Origin: an uncultured Slackia sp.
GTDB lineage: Bacteria > Actinomycetota > Coriobacteriia > Coriobacteriales > Eggerthellaceae
NCBI GenBank assembly: GCA_934661005.1
Contig: CAKUIK010000037.1
Span: 1 to 21,862, forward strand
Reading direction: 5' to 3'
Length of the DNA: 21,862 nucleotides
Shown here: positions 14,510 through 21,840 of the stretch, in pieces
How positions within the stretch are numbered: position 1 is the stretch's first letter
Layout: each line of letters begins with the position of its first letter
The notes under the pieces: model-generated
Database searches by the model: none
The model's input: the letters and a program-made list of their open reading frames with translations, nothing else
What the model was told of the DNA's origin: nothing
Program-made: the position numbers and the translations under genes

Positions 14510-15469
14510 TTACGCCATCGGGTTTTCCGCGGACAGATTGCCCATGGTTTGCAGGTGCGCCATGCTGCCGTAGCGATTGATGAATAGGTCGTATTCCTCG
14601 GGATCAAAGAAGCGCGCGTCGCCTGCGGTGAACGCTTTGGCCGCTTCGATCATGAACGTGCCAGCCTCGTCGAGATCGGGCAGGCGCGTGGCGCCGGTGG
14701 CACAGCCCGGCACCGCCGTTTGCGTGGTGATGGCAACGCCAACGACCGGCGCATCGGTGCAGGTGCAGGGCTGCATGATGGAATTGAGGTGGTACAGGCC
14801 GTTGCCATAGGGCGTGATATCGAGCGTTGAAATTGCGAACACCTGCGGCAGTTTGCCCGTGGCGATTTCAGCAATGCCCAGCAAGTCTTCGCTGACGCGC
14901 ATCACGACGCCCTGTTTCACCGTGGGGGAAATCGCGAAGCCGCGGTTGTTGGCGATGCGGTTGCCCTTGGTGGTGTCGACAACCAGAATGGCATCGAGTT
15001 CGGGCGTGACCTCTTCGGCGTTGATGGCCGCGGTGGATGTGGGCGAGCCCATGAACGGCACAGGCTTGTGCGGCATAGTGGGTGCGTGCGGGCACACATG
15101 CGTGCTCACGAACACGTCGCCGGGTAGAACGTCGCCGCGCTTATGCATGTCGATGAGCTTCGCGGCGCAGGCAAGCGCGGTGAGTGCGCCGTCGCCGTCG
15201 GAGACGAATCCGATGCGCTCAGGACGCGCGCCCAAGCCGCCCAGACGGCCGAGCAGGCCGATGGTCGGCGCGTCGCCGCCGCTTGATTTGCCATGCGAGC
15301 CAGGAATGCGCACGCGCACCATGTCGGTGGTGCCCTTGGGGCCTTCCAACGGGTAGGTTTCAACGAGGCATTCGGGGTCAATGGCTTTCAGATAATCGGC
15401 GACAATCGCGCCCGATGCCTGAGGGGAATCGAGCAGTTCGTACAATTCGATAAGGTGTTTGAAGAGCAT
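14510..15469 (-). CDS. DUF1177 family protein
   Basis: This 319-residue protein matches DUF1177 along its whole length, starting MLFKHLIELYELLDSPQASG. Family motifs seen: HGKSSGGDAPTIGLLGRLGG (59-78), IGFVSDGDGALTALACAAKL (86-105), STHVCPHAPTMPHKPVPFMGSP, VDTTKGNRIANNRGFAISPTVKQG, DITPYGNGLYHLNSIMQP and VPGCATGA. Function is unknown; the conserved His, Asp and Cys residues (THVCPHAP, SDGDG) look like a metal or catalytic site. ATG 15469 has AGAAAGGA upstream. The gene is alone on its strand, divergent from a carbon-nitrogen hydrolase across 279 bases. In other genomes the family is found near transporters and amide-handling enzymes (recollection, unverified). Confidence 0.82.
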   Translation of the reverse strand: MLFKHLIELYELLDSPQASGAIVADYLKAIDPECLVETYPLEGPKGTTDMVRVRIPGSHGKSSGGDAPTIGLLGRLGGLGARPERIGFVSDGDGALTALACAAKLIDMHKRGDVLPGDVFVSTHVCPHAPTMPHKPVPFMGSPTSTAAINAEEVTPELDAILVVDTTKGNRIANNRGFAISPTVKQGVVMRVSEDLLGIAEIATGKLPQVFAISTLDITPYGNGLYHLNSIMQPCTCTDAPVVGVAITTQTAVPGCATGATRLPDLDEAGTFMIEAAKAFTAGDARFFDPEEYDLFINRYGSMAHLQTMGNLSAENPMA

Positions 15470-15498
15470 GGCGATCCTTTCTAAGATGCGTTAGCGCC

Positions 15499-15504
15499 AT
15501 TGTA
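15499..15504 (-). promoter_or_regulatory. Possible -10 element for the DUF1177 gene
   Basis: TACAAT on the minus strand lies about 30 bases before the ATG at 15469. No matching -35 is seen. The rest of the 279-base divergent space has TAGAAT at 15680-15685, a weak -10 candidate for the hydrolase on the plus strand. Confidence 0.3.
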
Positions 15505-15748
15505 GTGCCGAATGGGCCGTTTGCCGCCCACGTTTGCCGTTTATTGCCGAGCGGGGTGCTTGCGCGTCAGGGTCTAATGCAGCATAGTGGAACGAATAAA
15601 AAACGACAGAGAACCGGTCTTCGGCGATGTGCTTGCACGCGTGCCGCCCGGTTGCGCTGCGTGCGAAACGTCAACGCCATAGAATGTGGCGATATGCGTA
15701 TGGCGCGTTGCCGAGCCCGTGGTTCGGCGCGATATCGAAAGGAAAATC

Positions 15749-16567
15749 ATGGCGAAGATGAAGCTTGCGTTGGTGCAGTTCCAAAGCGTGCTGGGCGATG
15801 TGGAAGCGAGTATGGCTCGCGCGTTGCCCATGATCGATGAAGCGGCGGCGGCTGGCGCAGATATGGTGGTGTTCCCTGAGCTGTTCACCACGGGCTATCA
15901 CTTGGATACGGTCGGACCGCACATGACTGAGCTCGCCGAGCCTATCGACGGACCCACGGTGCGCGCCTTGCAGGAAGCGGCCCGCAAAAATCACGTGTAT
16001 ATCGTAGCCCCCATCGCCCTTCTGCACGGCCTTTCGGGCGTTCCTTTCAATAGCGCGGTATTCATTAATTCCGACGGTACGGTGCAGGGCTCGTTCGACA
16101 AGGTGCATCTGTGGGCGCTTGAGCGTTTCTATTTCCGTGCTGGCCACGAATTCCCGGTATTCGATACCGAGTTTGGCAAGGTCGGCATTATGGTGTGCTA
16201 CGACATGGGCTTCCCCGAGGCCGCTCGCACGCTGGCATTGAAGGGCGCCGAGCTCATCGTGTGTCCGAGTGCATGGTGCGTGCAAGATAAAGATGTGTGG
16301 GAAATCAACGCGCCCGCCCGCGCGCTTGAGAACACGGTATTCCTGGGCGCGGTGAACCGCTTCGGCCACGAGGGCGGCGATTTGTATATGCACGGCGGAA
16401 GCATGGTGTGTGGTCCGCGAGGTGGCAAAATGTGCCAGATCACCGAAGAGGCCGAGGGCATTCTGTATGCCGACCTCGATTTCGATGAGGTGCGCAAGAA
16501 CCGTGTGACGAGCCCGTATCTGCGTGACCGTCGCGCCGATGCCTATGGCGAAGTGTGTGCGTACTAG
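15749..16567 (+). CDS. Carbon-nitrogen hydrolase (nitrilase superfamily amidase)
   Basis: This 272-residue protein has the nitrilase-fold Glu-Lys-Cys triad: Glu44 (FPELFTTGY), Lys118 (FDKVHLW) and Cys150 (VCYDMGFPEAAR), plus Glu125 (ALERFYFRAGHE), a usual fourth catalytic residue. The C-terminal half has ENTVFLGAVNRFG and SMVCGPRG. These enzymes hydrolyse amides, such as N-carbamoylputrescine, omega-amides or N-carbamoyl amino acids; the exact substrate cannot be read from sequence. Start ATG 15749 is favoured because GAAAGGA lies just before it and family homology begins KLALVQ. It is next to arg genes, which might mean a role in nitrogen use, but it is on the other strand and separate. Confidence 0.9.
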   Translation: MAKMKLALVQFQSVLGDVEASMARALPMIDEAAAAGADMVVFPELFTTGYHLDTVGPHMTELAEPIDGPTVRALQEAARKNHVYIVAPIALLHGLSGVPFNSAVFINSDGTVQGSFDKVHLWALERFYFRAGHEFPVFDTEFGKVGIMVCYDMGFPEAARTLALKGAELIVCPSAWCVQDKDVWEINAPARALENTVFLGAVNRFGHEGGDLYMHGGSMVCGPRGGKMCQITEEAEGILYADLDFDEVRKNRVTSPYLRDRRADAYGEVCAY

Positions 16568-16601
16568 CATTCGTTGAAGATGCGAGATGCATTCTAAAAA
16601 G

Positions 16602-16636
16602 AAAGCGGACCGGAGGCTTGCCGGTCCGCTTTTTGT
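16602..16636. terminator. Terminator after the carbon-nitrogen hydrolase
   Basis: A perfect 12-bp stem (16602-16613 with 16621-16632) around a 7-base loop is followed by TTG. Read on the minus strand it ends in CTTTTTA-like bases, so it can also serve argD. Confidence 0.82.
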
Positions 16637-16689
16637 ATCTTCCGCTGGGCAAGTGGAGTTGCCTGGGAAGGGGAATGGGTTGCGTGAGG

Positions 16690-16715
16690 GGCCGCAAAGA
16701 GTAATCTTTGCGGCC
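16690..16715. terminator. Hairpin just after argD
   Basis: GGCCGCAAAGA (16690-16700) and TCTTTGCGGCC (16705-16715) form a perfect 11-bp stem with a GTAA loop, eight bases past the argD stop. It has no T run, so its main role may be to protect the mRNA end, with 16602-16632 ending transcription. Confidence 0.6.
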
Positions 16716-16723
16716 TGCTGTTG

Positions 16724-17938
16724 CTATGCCTCGATAAGCTTAGCCAGTTGGTCGGCCATAGCGTCGATGTCGGCGTTCGTGGCGATGAGCGGCGGCAGGA
16801 AGCGCAGGGTGTGGGCGCCGGTGTAGTTGAGGACAAGGCCCTGGGGCGCATCGAGCGCCGCCAGCACGAGCGCGGGCGCGTCGACGGAATCGTCGAATTC
16901 CACGGCGCGCATAAGGCCGAGGCCACGCACTTCCTTCACGTAGGGCAAGGCAGCCAGGCGCTCGGCCAGGTGTTCGCCGGCGGCCTCGATGCGCTCGATC
17001 TCGCCTTCGCGGCCCAACTCGTCGAGCACGCAATTCGCGGCGGCGATGGCAAGGCAGCTGCCGCCAAACGTCGTGCCGTGATCGCCGGGCGCGAATGCGT
17101 CGGCCACTTCGGCACGCGCGGCGCAGGCACCCATGGGCACGCCGCCCGCGATGCCCTTCGCCATGGCAACGACGTCGGGCGTGATTCCGTAATGCTGGAA
17201 CGCGAATGGAACGCCGCAGCGATACATGCCGCATTGCACTTCGTCGCAAATCATGAGCGCGCCATTTTCGCTCGTCAGGCGGCGAACCGTTTCCATATAC
17301 TCTTGAGAGCATGGATGTACGCCGCTTTCGCCTTGTACGACTTCCAGAATCACGGCGCACACGTCATGGTTGGCGAATGCCTCCTTAAGTGCCGAAACGT
17401 CGTTTTGCGGCACGTCGACGAAGCCGCCTGGCAGCGGTTTGAAGGCCTCCTGCTTCAGCGGCTGCGCAGTTGCGGCGAGCGTCGCGAGTGTGCGGCCGTG
17501 GAAGCTGTTCGTGATGGTGACGATAGTCGAGCCGCCGTTGCCGAAGCGCTTCGCGTAGAGGCGCGCGAGTTTGATGGCGCATTCGTTGGACTCTGCGCCC
17601 GAATTCGAGAAGAACGTCTTCCACGTAACGGGTTCGCCGGCATCGGTGGTGCCGCCCAGAATGTTCGACAGTTTCTCGGCGACTTCGCCGCGGTGCTCGA
17701 TGTAGTAATAATTGCTGACATGCATGAGCTTTGCGGTTTGCTCTTGCAGGGTTTTTACGAGTGCGGGCGCGCAGTGCCCCAGGCTAATAACGCCGATGCC
17801 GCCAATGAAGTCGAGGTAGTGCTTGCCTTTGTCGTCGGTAAGCGTCATGCCGTTGCCGCTCACGAATTCGACCGGCTTGCGGGCGAAAGTGCCCATCATG
17901 TATTTCGATTCAAGTTCTTGCTGTTGTGCGAGGCTCAT
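16724..17938 (-). CDS. argD: Acetylornithine aminotransferase
   Basis: This 404-residue PLP enzyme turns N-acetylglutamate semialdehyde into N-acetylornithine. Family signs in order: SGNGMTLTDDKGKHYLDFIGGIGV (27-50), SNSGAESNECAIKLAR (111-126, PLP phosphate), FHGRT (146-150), ALMICDEVQCG (227-237, with Asp232), MAKGIAGGVPMG (259-270, with PLP Lys261) and HGTTFGG (about 277-283). Start 17938 is chosen because GAAGGGA lies at a proper distance and homology begins ELESKYMMGTFAR; the long upstream extension is basic non-homologous sequence. It is the third gene of the argC-argB-argD unit. Confidence 0.96.
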   Translation of the reverse strand: MSLAQQQELESKYMMGTFARKPVEFVSGNGMTLTDDKGKHYLDFIGGIGVISLGHCAPALVKTLQEQTAKLMHVSNYYYIEHRGEVAEKLSNILGGTTDAGEPVTWKTFFSNSGAESNECAIKLARLYAKRFGNGGSTIVTITNSFHGRTLATLAATAQPLKQEAFKPLPGGFVDVPQNDVSALKEAFANHDVCAVILEVVQGESGVHPCSQEYMETVRRLTSENGALMICDEVQCGMYRCGVPFAFQHYGITPDVVAMAKGIAGGVPMGACAARAEVADAFAPGDHGTTFGGSCLAIAAANCVLDELGREGEIERIEAAGEHLAERLAALPYVKEVRGLGLMRAVEFDDSVDAPALVLAALDAPQGLVLNYTGAHTLRFLPPLIATNADIDAMADQLAKLIEA

Positions 17939-17990
17939 GAAAGATCCCTTCTTTCGACGCGAATATGCGCGTTTAGTTTGGTGGAAATCG

Positions 17991-18953
17991 CTATTCCTGA
18001 TCGGTGTCGACATTGGCGTCGAGGCGGCTTGCAAGCGCATCGAGCGGCTGCGCTTGGTAGGTTTCATCGGGCGTGCTCGGCTTCATCATGGTGCCCACAC
18101 CGTGGTCGGTGAGCAGCTCGAGCAAAAGCGCATGTGGCATGGTGCCGTTAATGATGTGCGCGGCGGGGATGCCTGCATCAAGCGCGGCGAGGCAGGCTTC
18201 GATTTTCGGAATCATGCCGCTGGATAGCGTGCCCGATTCGACGAGGTCGCGCGCCTCGTCCGACGTAAGCGAAGAAATAAGGGTGTCTTTGTTGCTGAAA
18301 TCCTTATAGAGGCCGTCGACGTCGGAAAGAAAAATAATCTTGTGCGCATGCAGCGCAGCGGCCAAATGCCCCGCCGCGATATCGGCGTTGATGTTGAAGG
18401 GCTTGCCGTCGTCGCCCGCCGCGACGGACGCCACGATGGGAATGTAATCGTCGTTGACGAGATGCTCGAGGTACGTGGGGTCGATGCCCGTGATTTGACC
18501 GACGCGGCCAAGCTCGGGGTCGAGCTGCGTGGCGCGAATAGTGCAGCCGTCGCCGCCGCTTACGCCCACAGCGAGATGCCCGTGTACGTTGATGGCGTCG
18601 ACTAAGCGGCGATTCACGCTACCCACGAGCACCATGCGCACAAGCTCCATTGCGTCATCGGGCGTCACGCGCAGGCCGTCTTTGAATTCAACGGGCATGC
18701 CGCTTTTCTCGAATGCTGCGGAGATGTCTTTGCCGCCGCCATGCACGATAATCGGCCTCATGCCGATAATTTTCAGCAGAACGATATCGGTCATGACTTG
18801 CGCCATGAGTTCGGGGTTCTCCATGGCCGATCCGCCGTATTTAATCAGTACGGTTTTGCCCGTGGTGTTTTTAATCCACGGCAGCGCTTCGACGAGCAGG
18901 TTGACTTTGGCGGCGTAGTTGGCGCTGCGAACGCCGGTTTTTGTGAATTTCAT
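17991..18953 (-). CDS. argB: Acetylglutamate kinase
   Basis: This 320-residue kinase phosphorylates N-acetylglutamate. It has the amino-acid-kinase motifs TVLIKYGGSAM (34-44), PIIVHGGGKDISAAFEKSG (67-85), DGLRVT, VGVSGGDG, NINADIAAGHLAAAL and FLSDVDGLYKDFS. An N-terminal helix (AAKVNLLVEALPWIK) is of the type found in hexameric arginine-feedback forms. The protein is about 20-60 residues longer than common ArgB owing to a C-terminal tail (PSTPDETYQAQPLDALASRLDANVDTDQE). Start 18953 has AAGGAGT upstream. It lies 52 bases before argD. The gene before it is argC, at a gap of 210 bases where argJ is usual. Confidence 0.96.
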   Translation of the reverse strand: MKFTKTGVRSANYAAKVNLLVEALPWIKNTTGKTVLIKYGGSAMENPELMAQVMTDIVLLKIIGMRPIIVHGGGKDISAAFEKSGMPVEFKDGLRVTPDDAMELVRMVLVGSVNRRLVDAINVHGHLAVGVSGGDGCTIRATQLDPELGRVGQITGIDPTYLEHLVNDDYIPIVASVAAGDDGKPFNINADIAAGHLAAALHAHKIIFLSDVDGLYKDFSNKDTLISSLTSDEARDLVESGTLSSGMIPKIEACLAALDAGIPAAHIINGTMPHALLLELLTDHGVGTMMKPSTPDETYQAQPLDALASRLDANVDTDQE

Positions 18954-19163
18954 AGGACTCCTTGAGGTCTGCCGAGCGCATGCAGCGCCGAGCAGGCATG
19001 CATCGGGGAAAGAAGGTGTGGAAGTGTGGGGCAGGGCGTATGCGCCGAGCCGAAGACAGGCGCGCTTCGTTGTTGTGCGTGCGCGCCTGATTAAGGCGAC
19101 GGACGGCGAACGCCTAGCTTCGTCGCTCGTTCCTCCTCAAGGAAAGCATGGCTGTTCTGTTTG
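18954..19163 (-). other. argC-argB spacer where argJ is usual
   Basis: These 210 bases hold no argJ homology and no supported gene. GAGGAGGAAC appears early on the minus strand but is followed by no useful open frame. It could be the scar of a deletion, but I cannot identify remnants of argJ. Confidence 0.5.
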
Positions 19164-20282
19164 CTACGATGCGCATGCCACGCCGCCCAATCCTGCATCT
19201 TCGGCGAGCCCGAAGATGATGTTCGCGCACTGCACGGCTTGGCCGGCGGCGCCCTTTCCCAAGTTGTCGATGGCGGCCATGGCGACGATCATGCGCTCGT
19301 CGCGGTTCAGCGACGCATTGACGTGCGCGCGAGCCGTGCCTGATACCGAGCCGGTTTTGGGCCATACGCCTTGGGGCAGGGCAGTGACGAGGTTCGACGC
19401 TCTATAGGCGTCCTCGTAAGCGCGATGGAGGGTTTCATCATCGAACTCGACGCCTTCGGCGATCGGCAAATACACCGTGGCGAGAATGCCGCGCTTAAGC
19501 GGCGCCAAATGCGGCGTGAAAATCACATGCGCAGGTGCAGGACGCACAGATGCGTCGCCTGCCACGGGAACGTTGGCGGCGGAAAGGGTGCGACCGTAGG
19601 AAAGCGCAATCTCGGGCTGATGGCGATGGAGCGGCAGGCCATACGCTTCGAGCGATTCGTCGTCGGAGCAGTAGTGAGTGCGTGCGCTTGGCTTGCGGCC
19701 CGCGCCCGTGATGCCGGAGATGGCATCGATGATGATGGGCGCATTGGGATTGACGAAGCCTGCGGCAAGTGCGGGAGTTGCCGCCAAAATAGAGGCGGTC
19801 ACATAGCAACCGGCGCAGCCGACGATAACGGCCTCGCCCGCGGCATGGCGCGCTGCAAGTACGTCAAGGGCGGCGCGGTTGGTTTCGGGCTGGCCGAACG
19901 TTGCGCGCTCGAGCAACTCGGGTGCCGCATGCGGCACATGGTAGGCGGCTTCGTAATCGGCAGCATTGGCGAAGCGGAAGTCGGCCGAAAGGTCGATGCA
20001 TGTCACGCCCGCATTCACGAGACGCGGCGCGTGGAGCATGCCGGCTTTGTGCGGCACGCCCATGAACACAACGTCGCATGATAGAAGCGAATCGGTCGTA
20101 TGTGGCTCGAGCGTCAATTCGTCGTATACGCCGCGGAAAGCGGGATATATGTCGACGATGCGTTGCCCAGCTTCGGAATCGGACGTGATAACAGAAACGT
20201 CGAATTCGGGATGGTTTGCGCAAATTCGCAGCACTTCGGCTCCGGCGTAGCCCGTTGCCCCCATGATTCCTGCTTTAATCAT
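19164..20282 (-). CDS. argC: N-acetyl-gamma-glutamyl-phosphate reductase
   Basis: This 372-residue NADPH enzyme reduces acetylglutamyl phosphate to the semialdehyde. N-terminal dinucleotide motif GIMGATGYAGAEVLR (5-19); catalytic cysteine in VGCAGCYVT, where most ArgC have NPGCYPT; ISGITGAGRKPS; the RTLSAANV and FTPHLAPLKRGILAT segments; and the ending LPQGVWPKTGSVSGTARAHVNASLN followed by DNLGKGAAGQAVQCAN. Start 20282 has AAAGGAGC; a seven-residue longer form is possible but not supported by a site. It leads the minus-strand arg unit. The Asn-Pro to Cys-Ala change beside the nucleophile is unusual but the active Cys and the His of the usual HPHL-like PHL remain. Confidence 0.94.
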   Translation of the reverse strand: MIKAGIMGATGYAGAEVLRICANHPEFDVSVITSDSEAGQRIVDIYPAFRGVYDELTLEPHTTDSLLSCDVVFMGVPHKAGMLHAPRLVNAGVTCIDLSADFRFANAADYEAAYHVPHAAPELLERATFGQPETNRAALDVLAARHAAGEAVIVGCAGCYVTASILAATPALAAGFVNPNAPIIIDAISGITGAGRKPSARTHYCSDDESLEAYGLPLHRHQPEIALSYGRTLSAANVPVAGDASVRPAPAHVIFTPHLAPLKRGILATVYLPIAEGVEFDDETLHRAYEDAYRASNLVTALPQGVWPKTGSVSGTARAHVNASLNRDERMIVAMAAIDNLGKGAAGQAVQCANIIFGLAEDAGLGGVACAS

Positions 20283-20303
20283 GTGCTGCTCCTTTGATTG
20301 CAT

Positions 20304-20332
20304 TGCATAAAAAATCGGTTTTGTGCATATTA
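20304..20332 (-). promoter_or_regulatory. argC -10 and a possible arginine-repressor dyad
   Basis: TAATAT (minus strand, 20327-20332) is the best -10 for argC, 45 bases before its start. Touching it is TGCATAAAA (20304-20312) paired with TTTTGTGCA (20319-20327), 9 bases with one mismatch around AATCGG, an AT-rich dyad in the size range of ARG boxes. Whether an ArgR binds there is inferred only. Confidence 0.4.
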
Positions 20333-20418
20333 GTCCGTTTCTAATCGTGAAACATGCATCTCGATAAAAAAGAATGAAGTTCCACAGGAATTCTCGGTGG
20401 AAGGCGGCATTTTTACGC

Positions 20419-20424
20419 TACAAT
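20419..20424 (+). promoter_or_regulatory. -10 element of the tRNA promoter
   Basis: TACAAT lies 17 bases before tRNA-Tyr. The -35 is not evident at the usual distance. Confidence 0.45.
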
Positions 20425-20440
20425 TCCACCTCGCACTGCT

Positions 20441-20525
20441 GGGCGTGTGCCCGAGTGGTTAAAGGGGACGGGCTGTAAACCCGTTAGCTCTGCTTACCTA
20501 GGTTCGAATCCTAGCGCGCCCACCA
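20441..20525 (+). tRNA. tRNA-Tyr (anticodon GTA), CCA encoded
   Basis: The 85-base cloverleaf has acceptor GGGCGTG/CGCGCCC (one G-T pair), the D arm of GCCCGAGTGGTTAAAGGGG type, anticodon stem ACGGG/CCCGT with loop CTGTAAA giving GTA, a long class II variable arm, T arm CTAGG-TTCGAAT-CCTAG, and 3' ACCA. Confidence 0.96.
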
Positions 20526-20530
20526 GTTTT

Positions 20531-20606
20531 GCCCGTGTAGCTCAGTCGGTAGAGCACTTCGTTGGTAACGAAGAGGTCACCGGTTCAAGTCCGGTCGCGG
20601 GCTCCA
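20531..20606 (+). tRNA. tRNA-Thr (anticodon GGT), CCA encoded
   Basis: The 76-base cloverleaf has acceptor GCCCGTG/CGCGGGC with one G-T-type position, D arm GCTCAGTCGGTAGAGC, anticodon stem CTTCG/CGAAG with loop TTGGTAA giving GGT, T arm CCGG-TTCAAGT-CCGG, and 3' TCCA. It follows tRNA-Tyr by five bases, so both come from one transcript. Confidence 0.96.
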
Positions 20607-20756
20607 TTCTTTTTAAATTCCTTACATATATAGATAGTTCGCTCGGGGTTGCATTGTGCCGACGCGTCGATGCCGCATGCCAGAGCACCTATGCTTATCA
20701 TTTATTCCGATTTCGTGAAGAACGGCTCATAGCCTGGTGAAACGCCAAATTGCTCA

Positions 20757-20942
20757 TTGACTCACGGCGATTTCCCTTGTATTCTGCAAAAGTTCGCTTT
20801 CAAAAGCCCCGCTAAACGCTGCTCAAAACGGGACACAGCGCGAAAGAATGTCCAGATTCTGGACCGTTGGTTTGGCGTAGGAAACCGAACAGTTTCGTGA
20901 AGCAGCACTTTTGAACCAGAACAAACGTATTTGGAGGAAATC
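20757..20942 (+). promoter_or_regulatory. rplM-rpsI promoter and long leader
   Basis: TTGACT (20757-20762) and TATTCT (20780-20785) with 17-base spacing make a good promoter. The leader of about 150 bases holds a small hairpin TCCAG-ATT-CTGGA (20849-20861) and GGTTT...AAACC near 20868-20884, so it may fold for autogenous control by L13, as L13 leaders do in other phyla; I cannot match it to a known leader family. The stretch 20607-20756 after the tRNAs has a short T run (TCTTTTT) and no gene. Confidence 0.55.
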
Positions 20943-21380
20943 GTGAAGACGTATTACGCAAAGCCTCAAGAGGTTGAGCGCGAGTGGGTCGTTATCGACG
21001 CCGCCGACCAGGTGCTGGGCAAGGTTGCCGCTAAGGCTGCCCACATTCTCCGTGGCAAGAACAAGCCGCAGTTTACTCCGCATGTTGACACGGGCGACTT
21101 CGTCATCGTCATCAATGCCGAGAAGGTGCGCGTCACGGGCAACAAGGCTCTCGACAAGAAGTACTACCGTCACTCCGGCTACCCCGGTGGACAGAAGTGC
21201 GAAACCTTCACCGAGGCCATCGAGAAGCATCCTGAGCGCGTCATCGAGCACGCGGTTAAGGGCATGCTGCCGAAGAACACTCTCGGCCGCAAGCAGCTCA
21301 GCAAGCTCAAGGTCTACGCTGGCCCCGAGCATCCGCATGCCGCTCAGAAGCCCGTCGAGATCAAGCTGGAGGAGAAGTAA
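20943..21380 (+). CDS. rplM: 50S ribosomal protein L13
   Basis: This 145-residue protein is L13, an early assembly protein of the large subunit. It starts (V/M)KTYYAKPQEVEREWVVIDAADQVLGKVAAKAAHILRGKNKPQFTPHVDTGDFVIVINAEKVRVTGNK and has YYRHSGYPGG and AVKGMLPKNTLGRKQLSKLKVYAGPEHPHAAQKP, all typical. GTG 20943 is the likely start because GGAGGAAATC precedes it directly; the TTG at 20931 lies before this site. rpsI follows after two bases, as in most bacteria. Confidence 0.98.
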   Translation: MKTYYAKPQEVEREWVVIDAADQVLGKVAAKAAHILRGKNKPQFTPHVDTGDFVIVINAEKVRVTGNKALDKKYYRHSGYPGGQKCETFTEAIEKHPERVIEHAVKGMLPKNTLGRKQLSKLKVYAGPEHPHAAQKPVEIKLEEK

Positions 21381-21382
21381 CA

Positions 21383-21775
21383 ATGGCAAACGAAGCTGTC
21401 TATTACGGCACTGGCCGTCGCAAGAACGCCGTTGCTCGCGTCCGCTTGGTTCCCGGCACCGGCAAGGTTACCGTCAATGGTCGTGAGGCTATGAACTACT
21501 TCGGCCGTGAGGCCCTGGTGAACTACGCCACCATGCCGTTCAAGGTTACCGACACCCAGGATCACTTCGACGTCATCGCCCTGTGCAATGGCGGCGGCAT
21601 CTCTGGTCAGGCTGGCGCTCTGCGCCACGGCATCAGCCGCGCGCTGCTGCAGGCCGGCGAGTATCGTCCCGAGCTGAAGAAGGCTGGCTTCCTCACTCGC
21701 GACCCTCGTATGGTCGAGCGCAAGAAGTACGGCCTGAAGAAGGCCCGCAAGCGCCCGCAGTTCAGCAAGCGCTAA
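21383..21775 (+). CDS. rpsI: 30S ribosomal protein S9
   Basis: This 130-residue protein is S9. It has YYGTGRRKNAVARVRLVPGTGKVTVNGR, the middle GGGISGQAGALRHGISRALLQ and the C-terminal tail DPRMVERKKYGLKKARKRPQFSKR, whose final Arg contacts tRNA in the P site. The ribosome site is GAGGAG within the end of rplM. The pair is followed by a terminator. Confidence 0.99.
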   Translation: MANEAVYYGTGRRKNAVARVRLVPGTGKVTVNGREAMNYFGREALVNYATMPFKVTDTQDHFDVIALCNGGGISGQAGALRHGISRALLQAGEYRPELKKAGFLTRDPRMVERKKYGLKKARKRPQFSKR

Positions 21776-21802
21776 TCTGCTCGCTTACTTCACGCGAAAT
21801 GG

Positions 21803-21840
21803 AAAGGCTCGTCGCTTATGCGGCGGGCCTTTCTTGTTTT
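21803..21840 (+). terminator. Rho-independent terminator after rpsI
   Basis: Bases 21803-21815 pair with 21820-21832 (13 bp with two G-T pairs) around TTAT, followed by CTTGTTTT. It ends the rplM-rpsI unit 28 bases past the stop. Confidence 0.85.

Noticed and set aside
16721..18112. 463-residue plus-strand open frame opposite argD
   Set aside because: It mirrors the clear argD reading frame; no start site and no family match. The same applies to the 528-residue frame opposite argS (12428-14014).
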